A stretch of 64,000 nucleotides of DNA, from contig SZPM01000001.1 in assembly GCA_030263715.1 (NCBI GenBank), positions 179,370 through 243,369 of the forward strand, given 5' to 3'. The notes beneath the pieces were generated by a model that ran no database searches, was not told the origin of the DNA, and saw only the letters and a list, made by a program, of their open reading frames with translations. The translations under genes and the position numbers were made by a program. The DNA comes from ATM1 sp003577165 (GTDB lineage Bacteria > Armatimonadota > Fimbriimonadia > Fimbriimonadales > ATM1). Below, piece by piece: positions 1 through 8,641 of the stretch; position 1 is the first letter of the stretch, and every line of letters begins with the position of its first letter.

Positions 1-1
1 C

Positions 2-253
2 CTCGCGACTCCGGAGCTGAACGGCCAGCCCTTCACCTACACTCTGATCTGGGGCTCTTACAACGGCACCGTCACCTTCATCGAGCCGATGGTCACAGTC
101 GCGCATCTCATGAAGAAGGAAAAGGTCTCGATTCCCATCAAGATGCCCGCGGCCTTTCAGAAGCGCGGCTACTATCCAACGAAGTACACGATTGAGTACG
201 ACCCGAATCGACAGGAGTACACGGTCGCCTACGAAGGCTTCGTCAAGGAGTAG
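2..253 (+). CDS. C-terminal fragment of a hypothetical protein (possibly DUF5602/TTHB210-like)
   Basis: The frame is open from the left edge and ends at TAG 251-253, giving the last 83 residues of a protein whose start lies outside the window. The visible part is rich in Tyr, Thr and Pro, with segments such as TLIWGSYNGTVTF and FQKRGYYPTKYTIEY that suggest a beta-rich extracytoplasmic domain. From memory it resembles the C-terminal part of the DUF5602 (TTHB210-like) family, but with no start or signal peptide visible this is tentative. A perfect hairpin follows 28 bases after the stop. Coding status is well supported; function is unknown. Confidence 0.75.
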   Translation, partial: LATPELNGQPFTYTLIWGSYNGTVTFIEPMVTVAHLMKKEKVSIPIKMPAAFQKRGYYPTKYTIEYDPNRQEYTVAYEGFVKE

Positions 254-280
254 CGGCCTTCTTTCCCTTCGAACAGTCGT

Positions 281-310
281 AGCCCGGATTCCTACTAGGG
301 AATCCGGGCT
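281..310. terminator. Perfect 12-bp hairpin between convergent genes
   Basis: AGCCCGGATTCC (281-292) and GGAATCCGGGCT (299-310) are exact reverse complements around the 6-base loop TACTAG. The hairpin lies between the stop of the first plus-strand gene (253) and the stop of the minus-strand oxidoreductase (342), where a bidirectional terminator is expected. There is only a weak T-run on either side, so it may work without a canonical U-tract or may mainly protect 3' ends. Confidence 0.7.
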
Positions 311-341
311 GCAACTTTATTGAGCGCGGCTGCTTTCGATT

Positions 342-1082
342 CTAAAGCCCGCCAAACCAGTCGTACCCTCTCTCTGCCCAGTAATCCTTCGGACGGTTCG
401 AAGTTAGTCTGATCTCTCCAAGCCACTTGAGACTCTTGTAGCCGTATTTGTTGGTGAGATACACGCGAAGAGGCGCGCCGTGCAGAGCAGGCAGAGGCGC
501 ACCGTTCAGTTCGTAACACACCAGCGTTTGCGGGTGGATCGCGCTTCGCCAGTCGAGTCCGACGAAGTACTTCCCGTCGAGCGACACCGTTTGCACGTAC
601 TTCGATTCCTGGCTTCCGACTGCAGATGCGAGCAGGTCAGATAGCTTCACTCCCCCCCACCGGACGACTTGGCTCCACCCCTCGACGCACTTCATTTCCG
701 TCGTGAGAACTGTTCTGGGCAGCGCCATTACGTCAGTAAGACTCAGCGCCGCGACCGTGCGTCCTCCGATGCTGACTCGAAGTGCGTACTCGCTGGCGGG
801 AGGCACCGAACCTCTGCCGATACGGCCGTTGACCCTGGGCGGCTGAGTAAGGGGCAGGGAAGAAGCATCCGGCGCGAGAGCGTCCGCTCCCACCACGGAT
901 GTCCCGAACGTCTCGTTGAACTCCAACATTCGACGGAGCGGCCAGGGCAGTTGGCCCTCCTTGCTCCTCGTCATGAGCCAGCCGAGACCGGCACCTGCGG
1001 TGAGGATCCCTCCCGCAGCGCCGAGAAGCGACCGACGCGTCATCCGCTGGAGTTCTAAATCCTCGCGCTCCTCTTCGATCAT
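342..1082 (-). CDS. Sulfite oxidase/MsrP-like molybdopterin-dependent oxidoreductase, Tat-exported
   Basis: This 246-residue protein belongs to the oxidoreductase molybdopterin-binding (sulfite oxidase) superfamily. The N-terminus after a short acidic lead contains a twin-arginine signal (TRRSLLGAAGG) and a hydrophobic stretch, so export through Tat is expected. The core has MKCVEGWSQVVRW, whose Cys is the likely molybdenum ligand, followed by motifs seen in MsrP-type proteins (GAPLRVYLTNKYGYKSLKW). ATG at 1082 was chosen because it forms an ATGA overlap with the stop of the upstream cytochrome gene; the longer open frame upstream is a shadow. The substrate is unknown; sulfite, sulfoxide or another small oxidised compound are possible. 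Confidence 0.88.
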   Translation of the reverse strand: MIEEEREDLELQRMTRRSLLGAAGGILTAGAGLGWLMTRSKEGQLPWPLRRMLEFNETFGTSVVGADALAPDASSLPLTQPPRVNGRIGRGSVPPASEYALRVSIGGRTVAALSLTDVMALPRTVLTTEMKCVEGWSQVVRWGGVKLSDLLASAVGSQESKYVQTVSLDGKYFVGLDWRSAIHPQTLVCYELNGAPLPALHGAPLRVYLTNKYGYKSLKWLGEIRLTSNRPKDYWAERGYDWFGGL

Positions 1083-1783
1083 GATGCCTCTCCTGACTCC
1101 ATCGCAGGCTCGCGCGGCGCGCGCTCCCAACCTGAAATCATCCCGAAAAAGTTCCCCCACCCGGCCCGCATCACTTGAACGACATGAACGATCAGGAACA
1201 GAGCAAACCCCAGCCAACAGGCGAAGTGAATTGCGCGAGCCATCTGGTAGCCTCCGAGCAGCGAAGTGAGCCACGCGAGCTGAACGGGTTTCCAGAGTGC
1301 GAAACCGGATGCAGCCGAGAACAGGCCCAACACCAAGACACCCGTGTACGCGAACCTCTGGGCGCCGTTGTACTTGCCCTCCGGCCTTACGTGTTTCCGA
1401 AGGCGAATATCATTCCAAATCGCTCGCATCGCATCTCTGATACTTTTGCGATTCGGCACAAGGCTGCGCCACTCACGCGTCCATAGCAGGCCGACGGTGT
1501 ACGCGAGTCCCGTCAGCAGGAAAGGCCACATAAACGCGAAGTGCCAGGCGATGCCTTCCGCGAGTCGATGATCCATGCGAAGCGGGCCGAGGTCAGTGAA
1601 GAAGTCATAGAAAGAATCAGGAAACAGCCGAACCAGAGTCCAGTCCCCAATTCCGATCCGGTAAGGTCGGTGAGCCCAGTAGATGAGCATTCCGCTCCAC
1701 ATCATCGTGATGAGGCATGCGAAGTTGGCCCAGTGACAGAACCTTATGATCCAGGGATGCTTTCGTACGATCCGAGCCATCAC
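1079..1783 (-). CDS. Cytochrome b561-type membrane subunit (di-haem cytochrome b)
   Basis: A 234-residue integral membrane protein with about four to five hydrophobic helices and membrane-facing histidines (FCHWANF, DHRLAEGIAWHFAF, AIHFACW, IVHVVQV) that fit two b-type haems. It resembles the cytochrome b subunits of thiosulfate reductase and Ni-hydrogenase type enzymes. It overlaps the downstream molybdopterin oxidoreductase by 4 bases (ATGA), so the two are almost certainly co-translated; the cytochrome probably links that periplasmic enzyme to the quinone pool, as MsrQ does for MsrP, though it is not an obvious MsrQ. The start is GTG 1783 or ATG 1780; neither has a clear Shine-Dalgarno. 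Confidence 0.88.
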   Translation of the reverse strand: MMARIVRKHPWIIRFCHWANFACLITMMWSGMLIYWAHRPYRIGIGDWTLVRLFPDSFYDFFTDLGPLRMDHRLAEGIAWHFAFMWPFLLTGLAYTVGLLWTREWRSLVPNRKSIRDAMRAIWNDIRLRKHVRPEGKYNGAQRFAYTGVLVLGLFSAASGFALWKPVQLAWLTSLLGGYQMARAIHFACWLGFALFLIVHVVQVMRAGWGNFFGMISGWERAPREPAMESGEAS

Positions 1784-1797
1784 GACCGGCGAGAATT

Positions 1798-2154
1798 CTA
1801 TCCCCTAACGCTTGCGAAGCACGGGACGTAGGCCACCCAATCGAAGTCGAGAGGCGCCAATTCAGAAGTGTGATGGTTCTTCGCGTACGGCAGTTCGCCG
1901 AGCCAAAACTCCACCCTGAATTCCTTGAAATTCACGTGACCCCGGTCCACGCTGATGTGCACAGCCCCGGTCAATGCCATGTTCGGCGTTGAATTAACGG
2001 GGAGGATTACAGCGTTTTCGTACTCTCCGTCTATCATATAACCTGCGTTCTCCTGGAAGTTGAACGCATCCTTCCAGGGCACTACGGCCGTCGTTTCGTT
2101 GTCTCCGGGCTCAATACCTGTTGCCCGGCCGTATAACACGATTGTCCGTGACAT
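1798..2154 (-). CDS. Hypothetical protein, 118 aa
   Basis: A soluble-looking protein with no signal peptide and no recognised domain. It begins MSRTIVLYGRATG and has alternating hydrophobic/polar segments suggestive of a beta-sandwich. The ATG at 2154 is preferred over the upstream start at 2193 because GGGGGTG lies 7 bases before it. It sits 14 bases before the cytochrome gene on the same strand, so it may be the first gene of that operon, and it is divergent from the flippase at 2218. Function unknown. Confidence 0.65.
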   Translation of the reverse strand: MSRTIVLYGRATGIEPGDNETTAVVPWKDAFNFQENAGYMIDGEYENAVILPVNSTPNMALTGAVHISVDRGHVNFKEFRVEFWLGELPYAKNHHTSELAPLDFDWVAYVPCFASVRG

Positions 2155-2217
2155 CGAGTCACCCCCAATGGTCGCAAGTATGACAGCGCGCAAGAAGAGG
2201 AAGCACCCACAAGGCCC

Positions 2218-3687
2218 ATGAGCCGACTGAAGCGCACAGCCACCCTGGGGTGCCTCTGGCAGGGCCTCGGCCTACTCGGGAGCAGGGGCGCCGTCCTCCT
2301 CGCCAGCATCGTCTTCGCTCGCTACGTTACGAAGGAGGATTTCGGCGTGCTCAACGCCGCACTCGCCATCACCGTCTTCGTCGAGATGCTGCGGGTCGGA
2401 GGCGTTCTCCAAGCCCTCATCGCTCATCAGGGCGACGAGGATCGTGTCGTACCGACCGTCTACACACTCGCCCTCTCGTCTGGGTTGCTCTGGACGGGCA
2501 TTCTCATCCTCTCGGCCCCCGTCGCGGGAACTGTCCTCGACAGTCCGAGGCTTGTCGCGGTGCTGCAGGTGATGGCGCTCGGCCAAATGCTCGACAGCTT
2601 TCGCCTCGTGCCCTACGCACGGCTCATGCGCGCTTACAAGTTCGCCCAGCAATCCATATCGGACGCTTCCGGAGCGCTGATCGGGGTTGCGGCAGGCATC
2701 GTGTCGCTCTCCTACTTCGGCCCAGAAGATCGAGTGTGGTCTCTCGTGACCATGCACCTCTCTCGCGTCGCCGCAAGCGTCCTCATCACAAACATCCTGT
2801 GTCCAACGATTCCAAAACTCGCGTACGAGCGCAACGTCGCGCGCGAAATCACGAAGCGGGGATATGGGATATTGATGAGCAACATCCCGAGTTCTCTCCT
2901 CGAGTCTTTCAGTCGAGCGGCGGTCAACTGGCGTGTCGGAGACGCTGCGGCCGGAGTGTTCGGCCTGGCGAATGGAGCGATTACTCCCGCCGCTCTCGTG
3001 GGGCACGCGGCAAACAACACTCTGTTTCCAATCCTTGCGAACCACGCGAACGATCCCGAAAGATTGCGATCCATGTTCGTTCGTTCCGTCAAGTCGATCG
3101 GAATGGCGACTGCGGGGTTGGTTGCGCTCATGATCGTCGTGATGCCGGACGCCCTGCCGATCGTGTTCAGCGAGAAATGGAGAGATGCGGTGCTGCCAGC
3201 GCAAATTCTCGCTCTCGGAGCGTTTCTGCGCATCTTCACCTTCATTTCTACTAACGCAATGCTGGCAGTAGGGAAGCCAGTTCCGGCCGCAACGGTGTGG
3301 CTCTCCGCTCTTGCGGGTTCCGTCATCGCCTTCGCGATCGCGCCGATGACTCACGGAGACCCAATTCCGCCGTGTGTCGTGATCGCCGCAGTGGCAGCCG
3401 CGGCGAGCGTGATCGGAATGGTCTCGGCTTCTCGGGCGTTTCAGGTCCCAGCAGGGCAACTCGGTCTCGTAACGGGCCAGGCGGCTCTGCCTGCCGTACT
3501 CGGCGGAGGGGTGGGACTTGCCCTGCTCCAGTCCGGGTTCCTCGAATCTCAGCCGTGGATCAGGCTTCTGACGATCACGATCCTGTTCGCCCTGGTGTTT
3601 CTCCCCGTCTGCGGCAAAATCATGGGAGGAGGCTGGCTCTCCCTGTTCAGCCTGAGCGGGGCGCGCGCCCTGATCAGGATGAATTGA
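2218..3687 (+). CDS. Oligosaccharide flippase / lipopolysaccharide biosynthesis (MOP superfamily, Wzx-like)
   Basis: A 489-residue polytopic membrane protein with 12 to 14 hydrophobic segments. The N-terminal pattern SRGAVLLASIVFARYVTKED.FGVLNAAL is typical of the polysaccharide transport family in the MOP exporter superfamily, which moves lipid-linked oligosaccharides across the inner membrane. A second conserved region around 3120-3270 (VVMPDALPIVFSEKW..AVLPAQILALGAFL) supports this. No glycosyltransferases are adjacent, so the cargo (O-antigen, exopolysaccharide or similar) cannot be told. It may be cotranscribed with the zinc-ribbon gene 49 bases downstream. Confidence 0.88.
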   Translation: MSRLKRTATLGCLWQGLGLLGSRGAVLLASIVFARYVTKEDFGVLNAALAITVFVEMLRVGGVLQALIAHQGDEDRVVPTVYTLALSSGLLWTGILILSAPVAGTVLDSPRLVAVLQVMALGQMLDSFRLVPYARLMRAYKFAQQSISDASGALIGVAAGIVSLSYFGPEDRVWSLVTMHLSRVAASVLITNILCPTIPKLAYERNVAREITKRGYGILMSNIPSSLLESFSRAAVNWRVGDAAAGVFGLANGAITPAALVGHAANNTLFPILANHANDPERLRSMFVRSVKSIGMATAGLVALMIVVMPDALPIVFSEKWRDAVLPAQILALGAFLRIFTFISTNAMLAVGKPVPAATVWLSALAGSVIAFAIAPMTHGDPIPPCVVIAAVAAAASVIGMVSASRAFQVPAGQLGLVTGQAALPAVLGGGVGLALLQSGFLESQPWIRLLTITILFALVFLPVCGKIMGGGWLSLFSLSGARALIRMN

Positions 3688-3736
3688 GAACGATGAGGGC
3701 GCCTCGGACGTCGGGAGAATAAGGGAGAAGGTGAAC

Positions 3737-4684
3737 ATGAACCACGCGTGTCCGCGGTGCGGTACCGTCCTCTCGGCGTCGGCCGCGTTCTGCCTTCAGT
3801 GCGGCCATCCTGCCAATGGCTCGGTTTCCGGTTCGCGGCTGCCGAAGTGGCTGCCCTTCGTGACGGGAGTTCTCATCCTCGCAGGAGTCACATGGTCGCT
3901 CTCGAAGGCCGGGTTGATCCGCGTTGGGGGCGCCGCGGCAAAGAACCCGCAACTTGCTGCAAGCGGCGAAACGAACGAGTCGCTCAGTTTCGGCGGCGAG
4001 CGGAACGGATCGGTGCTCACGGTCCCCGGAGAGGGGGCGAATTCTGCGCTCGCCATCGGCGGCAGCCAACCCTCACCAAGCCTTACAGTGGAGGGCCAGC
4101 AGAGCCCGCCATCCGTTTACCTCGAAGCCGGCATGCCGGCGGATGTGTACAACTGGCTCAAGCACCTCCGCGAGACGGAGCGCAGGCGTGTCACGGCCAA
4201 CAACATGCAACTGCCCCAATTCGGCGGGCCGAACGTCGGTACGGCCGAAGAGGTAGAGGCTGAGCAGAACTCGCGCGTCGGCGAGGCATCGAACACTGTT
4301 GCATCGGCTTCGGACTACTTCCGCGACTTGATTCAGTTCTTCCGAAGCGTCCCCCCACCCGAGGAATGTCGCCCGATCGCGACGGAATACAACGCCGCGC
4401 TGGATGAGATTCTGCGGATGACGTCCGAGATCGAGCAGGGCCTCGCGACGATGGACGTCGACCGCCTGTTGCGCCTCCAGGGCCAGAGCGTGAACCGAAT
4501 CGACGCGCGGATTCGCGCAGCCGACGATCTCGTGGATGGCGTCTGCCGCAAGTACGGTGTCCCGAACGAGTTTCGACTCTCGCCCGAAAGCGGAGCGAGT
4601 GTCGCGGCTGCGAGCGACCTGCTAAAGGGAGCGCAGAAGGCCATTGAAGACATGATGCGCGAGTTGTCGGACGACGGCGGATAG
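3737..4684 (+). CDS. Zinc-ribbon membrane protein, function unknown
   Basis: A 315-residue protein with an N-terminal zinc ribbon of four cysteines (CPRCGTV and CLQCGHP, residues about 6-26), then one transmembrane helix (about residues 40-60), then a long extracytoplasmic region. The C-terminal half is largely helical and contains two cysteines (PPPEECRP and VDGVCRKYG) that could form a disulfide. ATG 3737 was chosen over GTG 3731 because GGAGAAGG is placed 5-9 bases before it and would be too close to the GTG. The cytoplasmic zinc ribbon plus single TM layout recurs in many bacterial proteins of unknown role. Confidence 0.82.
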   Translation: MNHACPRCGTVLSASAAFCLQCGHPANGSVSGSRLPKWLPFVTGVLILAGVTWSLSKAGLIRVGGAAAKNPQLAASGETNESLSFGGERNGSVLTVPGEGANSALAIGGSQPSPSLTVEGQQSPPSVYLEAGMPADVYNWLKHLRETERRRVTANNMQLPQFGGPNVGTAEEVEAEQNSRVGEASNTVASASDYFRDLIQFFRSVPPPEECRPIATEYNAALDEILRMTSEIEQGLATMDVDRLLRLQGQSVNRIDARIRAADDLVDGVCRKYGVPNEFRLSPESGASVAAASDLLKGAQKAIEDMMRELSDDGG

Positions 4685-4739
4685 TTCTCTCCTTCGACTT
4701 GCATCCCTGCATGTGCGTTTCGGGTACCTTCGGCACTTC

Positions 4740-5387
4740 ATGGACGTGCACGAGTTGATCGAGGCGATTCGTCGCGACGACACCGCCGAAGTCGAGGCTC
4801 TGCTTGAGGCTCAACCGCTTCTGGCGGAAGCGGACGCGGACGGGAATTCGGCCGTTCTGACGGCGAAATACTACGGGCGCGATGAAGCACTTCAACTCCT
4901 CCTCGACCAGAACCCTGAACTGAACATCTTCGAAGCAGCCGCCGTCGGCGACACAGAGAGAGTGCGCGAGTGCGTCGCATCCGATCCGACAAGCGTCAAC
5001 GCGACCGCTCCCGATGGATTTCAGCCTCTCGGTCTTGCGGCGTTCTTCGGCAACGAGGCGGCCTTCGACGTGCTATTGTCTGCCGGCGCGGACGTTGATT
5101 CGGAGGCGCAGAACGACTTCAAAGTGCGACCGATACACGCGGCGGTCGCGAACGGCAACATGAGCGTCATTCGTAAACTGATTGCGGTCGGGGCTGACGT
5201 CAACGCCCGACAGCAGCGCGACTTCACTCCTCTTCACGAGGCGGCGCGAAGCGGCAACGAAGAGATGGTGTCCACTTTGCTTGCGGCAGGCGCAGACCGA
5301 GCGGCGAGAGATGCCGACGGTCGCACGCCCGCAGACCACGCGCGCGAAAACGGACACGGTGAGATCGCGGCGCTGCTCGCTCCGTAA
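4740..5387 (+). CDS. Ankyrin repeat protein
   Basis: A 215-residue cytoplasmic protein made of about five to six ankyrin repeats. Clear repeat signatures are PDGFQPLGLAAFFGNEAAFDVLL, KVRPIHAAVANGNMSVIRKLI, DFTPLHEAARSGNEEMVSTLL and DGRTPADHARENGHGEIAALL, each followed by the AGAD turn. Ankyrin arrays mediate protein-protein contacts; no partner domain is present, so the target is unknown. ATG 4740 (MDVHELIEAIRRDD) begins exactly at the first helix; GTG 4713 is a less likely alternative. The gene converges on the sugar dehydrogenase with 12 bases between stops. Confidence 0.88.
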   Translation: MDVHELIEAIRRDDTAEVEALLEAQPLLAEADADGNSAVLTAKYYGRDEALQLLLDQNPELNIFEAAAVGDTERVRECVASDPTSVNATAPDGFQPLGLAAFFGNEAAFDVLLSAGADVDSEAQNDFKVRPIHAAVANGNMSVIRKLIAVGADVNARQQRDFTPLHEAARSGNEEMVSTLLAAGADRAARDADGRTPADHARENGHGEIAALLAP

Positions 5388-5399
5388 AGTATCGAATTC

Positions 5400-6542
5400 T
5401 CAGTTGGCGGGCACGATGCGAAATATCCGATCGTCCGCGGCTCGGGGGCTCCCGCGTCCGTCGCGATTCGATGTGCAGAAGTAGATGTATCCATCCGGAC
5501 CTTCAGCGACATCTCGAATTCTGCCGTACTGACCCTTGAACAGGTCCTCTTGAGCCACCGTCCTCTTCCCGTCGAATTGAACGCGGATGATTCGTTCGCC
5601 ACGAAGGCACGCGAAGAAGAAGTGGTTCTTCCATCCGGGGAATCGTTTGCCGGTGCAGAAGGTCGCGCCGGCGGGAGCGACGGCTGGGGTGTATTCGAGG
5701 GCGGGCGACTCTAAACCCGCTTGAGTCATCTTGTGATGGATGATCGGCCAGCCGTAATTCTTGCCGCGCTCGACGACGTTGACTTCGTCCCCCCCACCCG
5801 GCGCGTCGCCGCCGGACGGTCCGTGTTCCGTTTGAACCATCATGCCCGTCTCCGGATGCCAGGCAATCCCTTGAGAGTTGCGGTGGCCGAACGACCATAT
5901 CTCGCCTCGCTTGCCGGATTGACCGAAGAAGGGATTGTTCGTCGGCACGCTTCCATCCGGATTGATCCTGAGGGTTTTTCCGCACAAGTCGTTCATGTCC
6001 TGAGCACGATCTCCCTCAAAGAGTTCACCCGTCGTGACGTACAGTTTCTTGTCCGGCCCGAACCGCGCCCTGCATCCGGCATGGAACATTCCTGCGGTGA
6101 TGCCCCCTAATACGAGGCGCTCATCCACCAGTTTCCCGTCGCGCTCGGTGAATCGCGCGACGCGCACTTCGTTCGAGGACTCCGAGACATAGGTCAGATA
6201 CACCCATCCGTTCCTCGAGAAATCAGGATCGAGCGTGATGTCCATCAGGCCGCACTCGCCGCCTGTCCGAAGGTCCGATAAGACCAGCAGCGGCTGCGAC
6301 AGGAGCCGCCCCTTCTCGATGACGCGCACGTGGCCCGGCCGCTCCGTCACGAAGATCCTGCCATCGGGAGCAAACGCGATGCCCCAGGGGATTTCAAGCC
6401 CCTCGGCGACGACCTCGACCTTGTACGAGGTCTGAGTCGAAGCCTGTGGGGCCGCCCCGGTCGGGGCCTCGGTTTGTGCCGCCGTATCGCATGCCAGATT
6501 CGCGAGGCACGCCAAAGCGCCGATCCAGACACAGGCTGTCAT
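5400..6542 (-). CDS. PQQ-dependent sugar dehydrogenase (soluble aldose / sorbosone dehydrogenase family)
   Basis: A 380-residue six-bladed beta-propeller protein with an N-terminal signal peptide (hydrophobic to about residue 22, with a Cys that could be lipidated although the lipobox is poor). Family motifs are EGLEIPWGIAFAPDGRIFVTER, GECGLMDITLDPDF, YLTYV, HAGCRARFGPDKKLYVTTGE, FGHRNSQGIAWHPETG and EHGPSGGDAPGGGDEVN followed by GKNYGWP. Members oxidise aldose sugars in the periplasm with PQQ and calcium. The gene is alone, divergent from purB; no PQQ biosynthesis genes are visible, so the cofactor must come from elsewhere. Confidence 0.92.
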   Translation of the reverse strand: MTACVWIGALACLANLACDTAAQTEAPTGAAPQASTQTSYKVEVVAEGLEIPWGIAFAPDGRIFVTERPGHVRVIEKGRLLSQPLLVLSDLRTGGECGLMDITLDPDFSRNGWVYLTYVSESSNEVRVARFTERDGKLVDERLVLGGITAGMFHAGCRARFGPDKKLYVTTGELFEGDRAQDMNDLCGKTLRINPDGSVPTNNPFFGQSGKRGEIWSFGHRNSQGIAWHPETGMMVQTEHGPSGGDAPGGGDEVNVVERGKNYGWPIIHHKMTQAGLESPALEYTPAVAPAGATFCTGKRFPGWKNHFFFACLRGERIIRVQFDGKRTVAQEDLFKGQYGRIRDVAEGPDGYIYFCTSNRDGRGSPRAADDRIFRIVPAN

Positions 6543-6619
6543 GCGGAGATTCTGTCACTTCGGCCGAGACTACGACGGCCCTCCTGGCGGCCCCGGCGGA
6601 GGTACGCTCAGACCCTCTC

Positions 6620-7927
6620 ATGATCGATCGCTATACGACTTCGGCCATGTCTGCCATCTGGGATCGCCAGGCCAAGTACGAGAGGTGGCTGCAGGTCGAA
6701 CTGGCGATCTGTGAGGCGCTCGCAGAGGCTGGGGAGATCCCCGCTGAGGACCTCAAGCAGATCCAGGAGGGCGCCCGGTTCGATTTGGCCCGGTGCGACG
6801 AACTTGAGAAAGAGACCCGCCACGATCTCATGGCCTTCGTGAGATGCGTCAGCGAGAACATCGCGAAGAACTCGAACGGTGCGACCTCCGGTCCCAGCCG
6901 ATGGATTCACTTCGGCGTCACCAGTTACGACGTGATCGACACGGCGCTCGGCATGATGCTTCGCGATTCGTGCGATGTGCTGCTCGCGAGCGCAGGCGCG
7001 CTGCGCGCGGAAATCATGAGACTCGCCAAGGAGCACGCGAACACGCCTTGTATCGGCAGAACGCACGGAATCCACGCGGAGCCCGTCACGTTCGGTTTCA
7101 AGTTGGGCGGATGGGTGCGCGAGTTGGATCGTTCCGTCGAGAGGATCCAAAATGCGAAGGAGGAGATCGCAGTCGGCAAGGTGAGCGGCGCAGTGGGAGT
7201 TCACGCGCAGCTGACCCTTGAAATCGAAAAGTCAGTTTGCGACAAACTCGGCCTTCGTCCGGACCCCGCGAGCACGCAGATTGTCAGCCGCGACCGACAT
7301 GCGAACCTCTTCTCGGCTCTCGCAGTTCTGTCAGGGTCGCTTGAGAAGTTCGCGACGGAACTTCGCAATCTCCAGAGAACTGAAATCCTGGAAGTGCAGG
7401 AAGCCTTCGCCGCAGGACAAACGGGCAGCAGCGCAATGCCGCACAAAAGAAACCCGTGGAATTCCGAGACGATCTGCGGATTGGCGAGAGTCGTTCGCGG
7501 CAACGTTCACGCGATGTTCGAAAGCATCTCCACCTGGCATGAGCGCGACCTTTCCAACAGCTCCCTCGAACGCATCGTGCTCCCTGACACGATGCATCTC
7601 GCGGACTTCATGCTGAACCGTCTCGCGACGATTCTCCGCGGACTTGTCGTGTTGCCTGAGAACATGATGGCGAATCTGCGCAAGATGGGCGACCTCGTGT
7701 TCAGCGAGCACGTAATGGTGGCCCTCATCCGAGCGGGAATGTCGAGAGAAGACGCCTACAAGGCGGCGCAGCGAAACGCTGCCCTGGCGTGGGAAGGGAA
7801 GGACTTCCGCGCCTCCGTCGAGGCCGATCCCGAGGTTGCCCGACTGCTCTCGAAAGAAGAGTTGGATCGCGTCTTCAGCCTCGAGCATCACCTGCGGAAC
7901 GCCGCCGCGGCAATTCCCGAGGAATAG
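6620..7927 (+). CDS. purB: Adenylosuccinate lyase
   Basis: A 435-residue member of the fumarase/aspartase superfamily. It catalyses two steps in purine synthesis: SAICAR to AICAR plus fumarate, and adenylosuccinate to AMP plus fumarate. The superfamily signature GSSAMPHKRNP is present (about residues 274-284), and GRTHGIHAEPVTFG carries the catalytic His. Length fits the short PurB type. ATG 6620 (MIDRYTTSAMSAIW) is the expected family N-terminus; the open frame extends 58 codons upstream into the divergent promoter region and is ignored. purD lies separately at 16.9-18.1 kb on the other strand, so purine genes are dispersed. Confidence 0.96.
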   Translation: MIDRYTTSAMSAIWDRQAKYERWLQVELAICEALAEAGEIPAEDLKQIQEGARFDLARCDELEKETRHDLMAFVRCVSENIAKNSNGATSGPSRWIHFGVTSYDVIDTALGMMLRDSCDVLLASAGALRAEIMRLAKEHANTPCIGRTHGIHAEPVTFGFKLGGWVRELDRSVERIQNAKEEIAVGKVSGAVGVHAQLTLEIEKSVCDKLGLRPDPASTQIVSRDRHANLFSALAVLSGSLEKFATELRNLQRTEILEVQEAFAAGQTGSSAMPHKRNPWNSETICGLARVVRGNVHAMFESISTWHERDLSNSSLERIVLPDTMHLADFMLNRLATILRGLVVLPENMMANLRKMGDLVFSEHVMVALIRAGMSREDAYKAAQRNAALAWEGKDFRASVEADPEVARLLSKEELDRVFSLEHHLRNAAAAIPEE

Positions 7928-7966
7928 CCCGCCACCGAATTGCCGCCTGACCCGTAAGGTGCAAGA

Positions 7967-8635
7967 GTGACGAAGGCGCAGAAGGGCCTGCTGGCAGTGA
8001 TCTTTCTCGCGGTTGCGATGTGGATCGTTCCGCTGGGCTACTTCGTCGTCCTTCCTCTCGCGTTTCTCAATACCCACTTTCACGAGTTGCTGCACGCGGT
8101 TACGGCGGTTGCGACGGGCGGGAGCGCGGATCGTATTCTCGTCTTCGCTGACGGAAGCGGCATGACGCCGGTTACGGGCGGATGGCTCGCGCTCGTGGCG
8201 TCCGCCGGTTATGTCGGTTGCGCAGCGGTGGGCGGCGTACTGATCCTGTGTGGCCGCTCGGAACGGGCAGCGAGGCGAGCCTTTGCGGTTTGCGGGGGGG
8301 CGATCGCCCTTTCCCTCCTTCTCTGGGTCAGAGGAGACGGAATCGGCTTCATCGCCGGGGTCTTCTGGGCCGCGCTTCTCTTGCTTTGCGCGTACAAACT
8401 TCCATCGGAGCCGGCAAAGTTCGCCATCCAGTTCCTCGGCGCAATGCTCGCTCTCTCCTCGCTGCAGAGCCTGCTGGTGTTGGTGGGCATCAGCGCAATG
8501 CCACAAGCGCAGTCGGACGCAGCACTGATGGAGCGCGCGACGGGGCTTCCGGCGCTCGTTTGGGCCGTCGCATGGTCGGCAATCGGCGTCGTCGTCTTAG
8601 CCGTCTGCGTGCGTCGTGCCTTCGAGCGCCGCTGA
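7967..8635 (+). CDS. M50-like membrane metalloprotease
   Basis: A 222-residue protein with about six hydrophobic segments. HELLH (residues 39-43) inside the first membrane region matches the zinc-binding HExxH of M50B-type site-2 protease relatives, and GTGG/GWLALVASAGYVG resembles the family's second conserved region. Start is GTG 7967, 39 bases after purB. Relatives include a group often annotated as peptidase M50B-like with no known substrate. There is no PDZ domain. It converges on the DUF5117 metalloprotease with 6 bases between stops. Confidence 0.8.
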   Translation: MTKAQKGLLAVIFLAVAMWIVPLGYFVVLPLAFLNTHFHELLHAVTAVATGGSADRILVFADGSGMTPVTGGWLALVASAGYVGCAAVGGVLILCGRSERAARRAFAVCGGAIALSLLLWVRGDGIGFIAGVFWAALLLLCAYKLPSEPAKFAIQFLGAMLALSSLQSLLVLVGISAMPQAQSDAALMERATGLPALVWAVAWSAIGVVVLAVCVRRAFERR

Positions 8636-8641
8636 CTCCTG

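Noticed and set aside
2272..3738. 488-codon minus-strand frame opposite the flippase
   Set aside because: Antisense shadow; its residues are dominated by Arg, His, Glu and Asp in a pattern typical of shadow frames.
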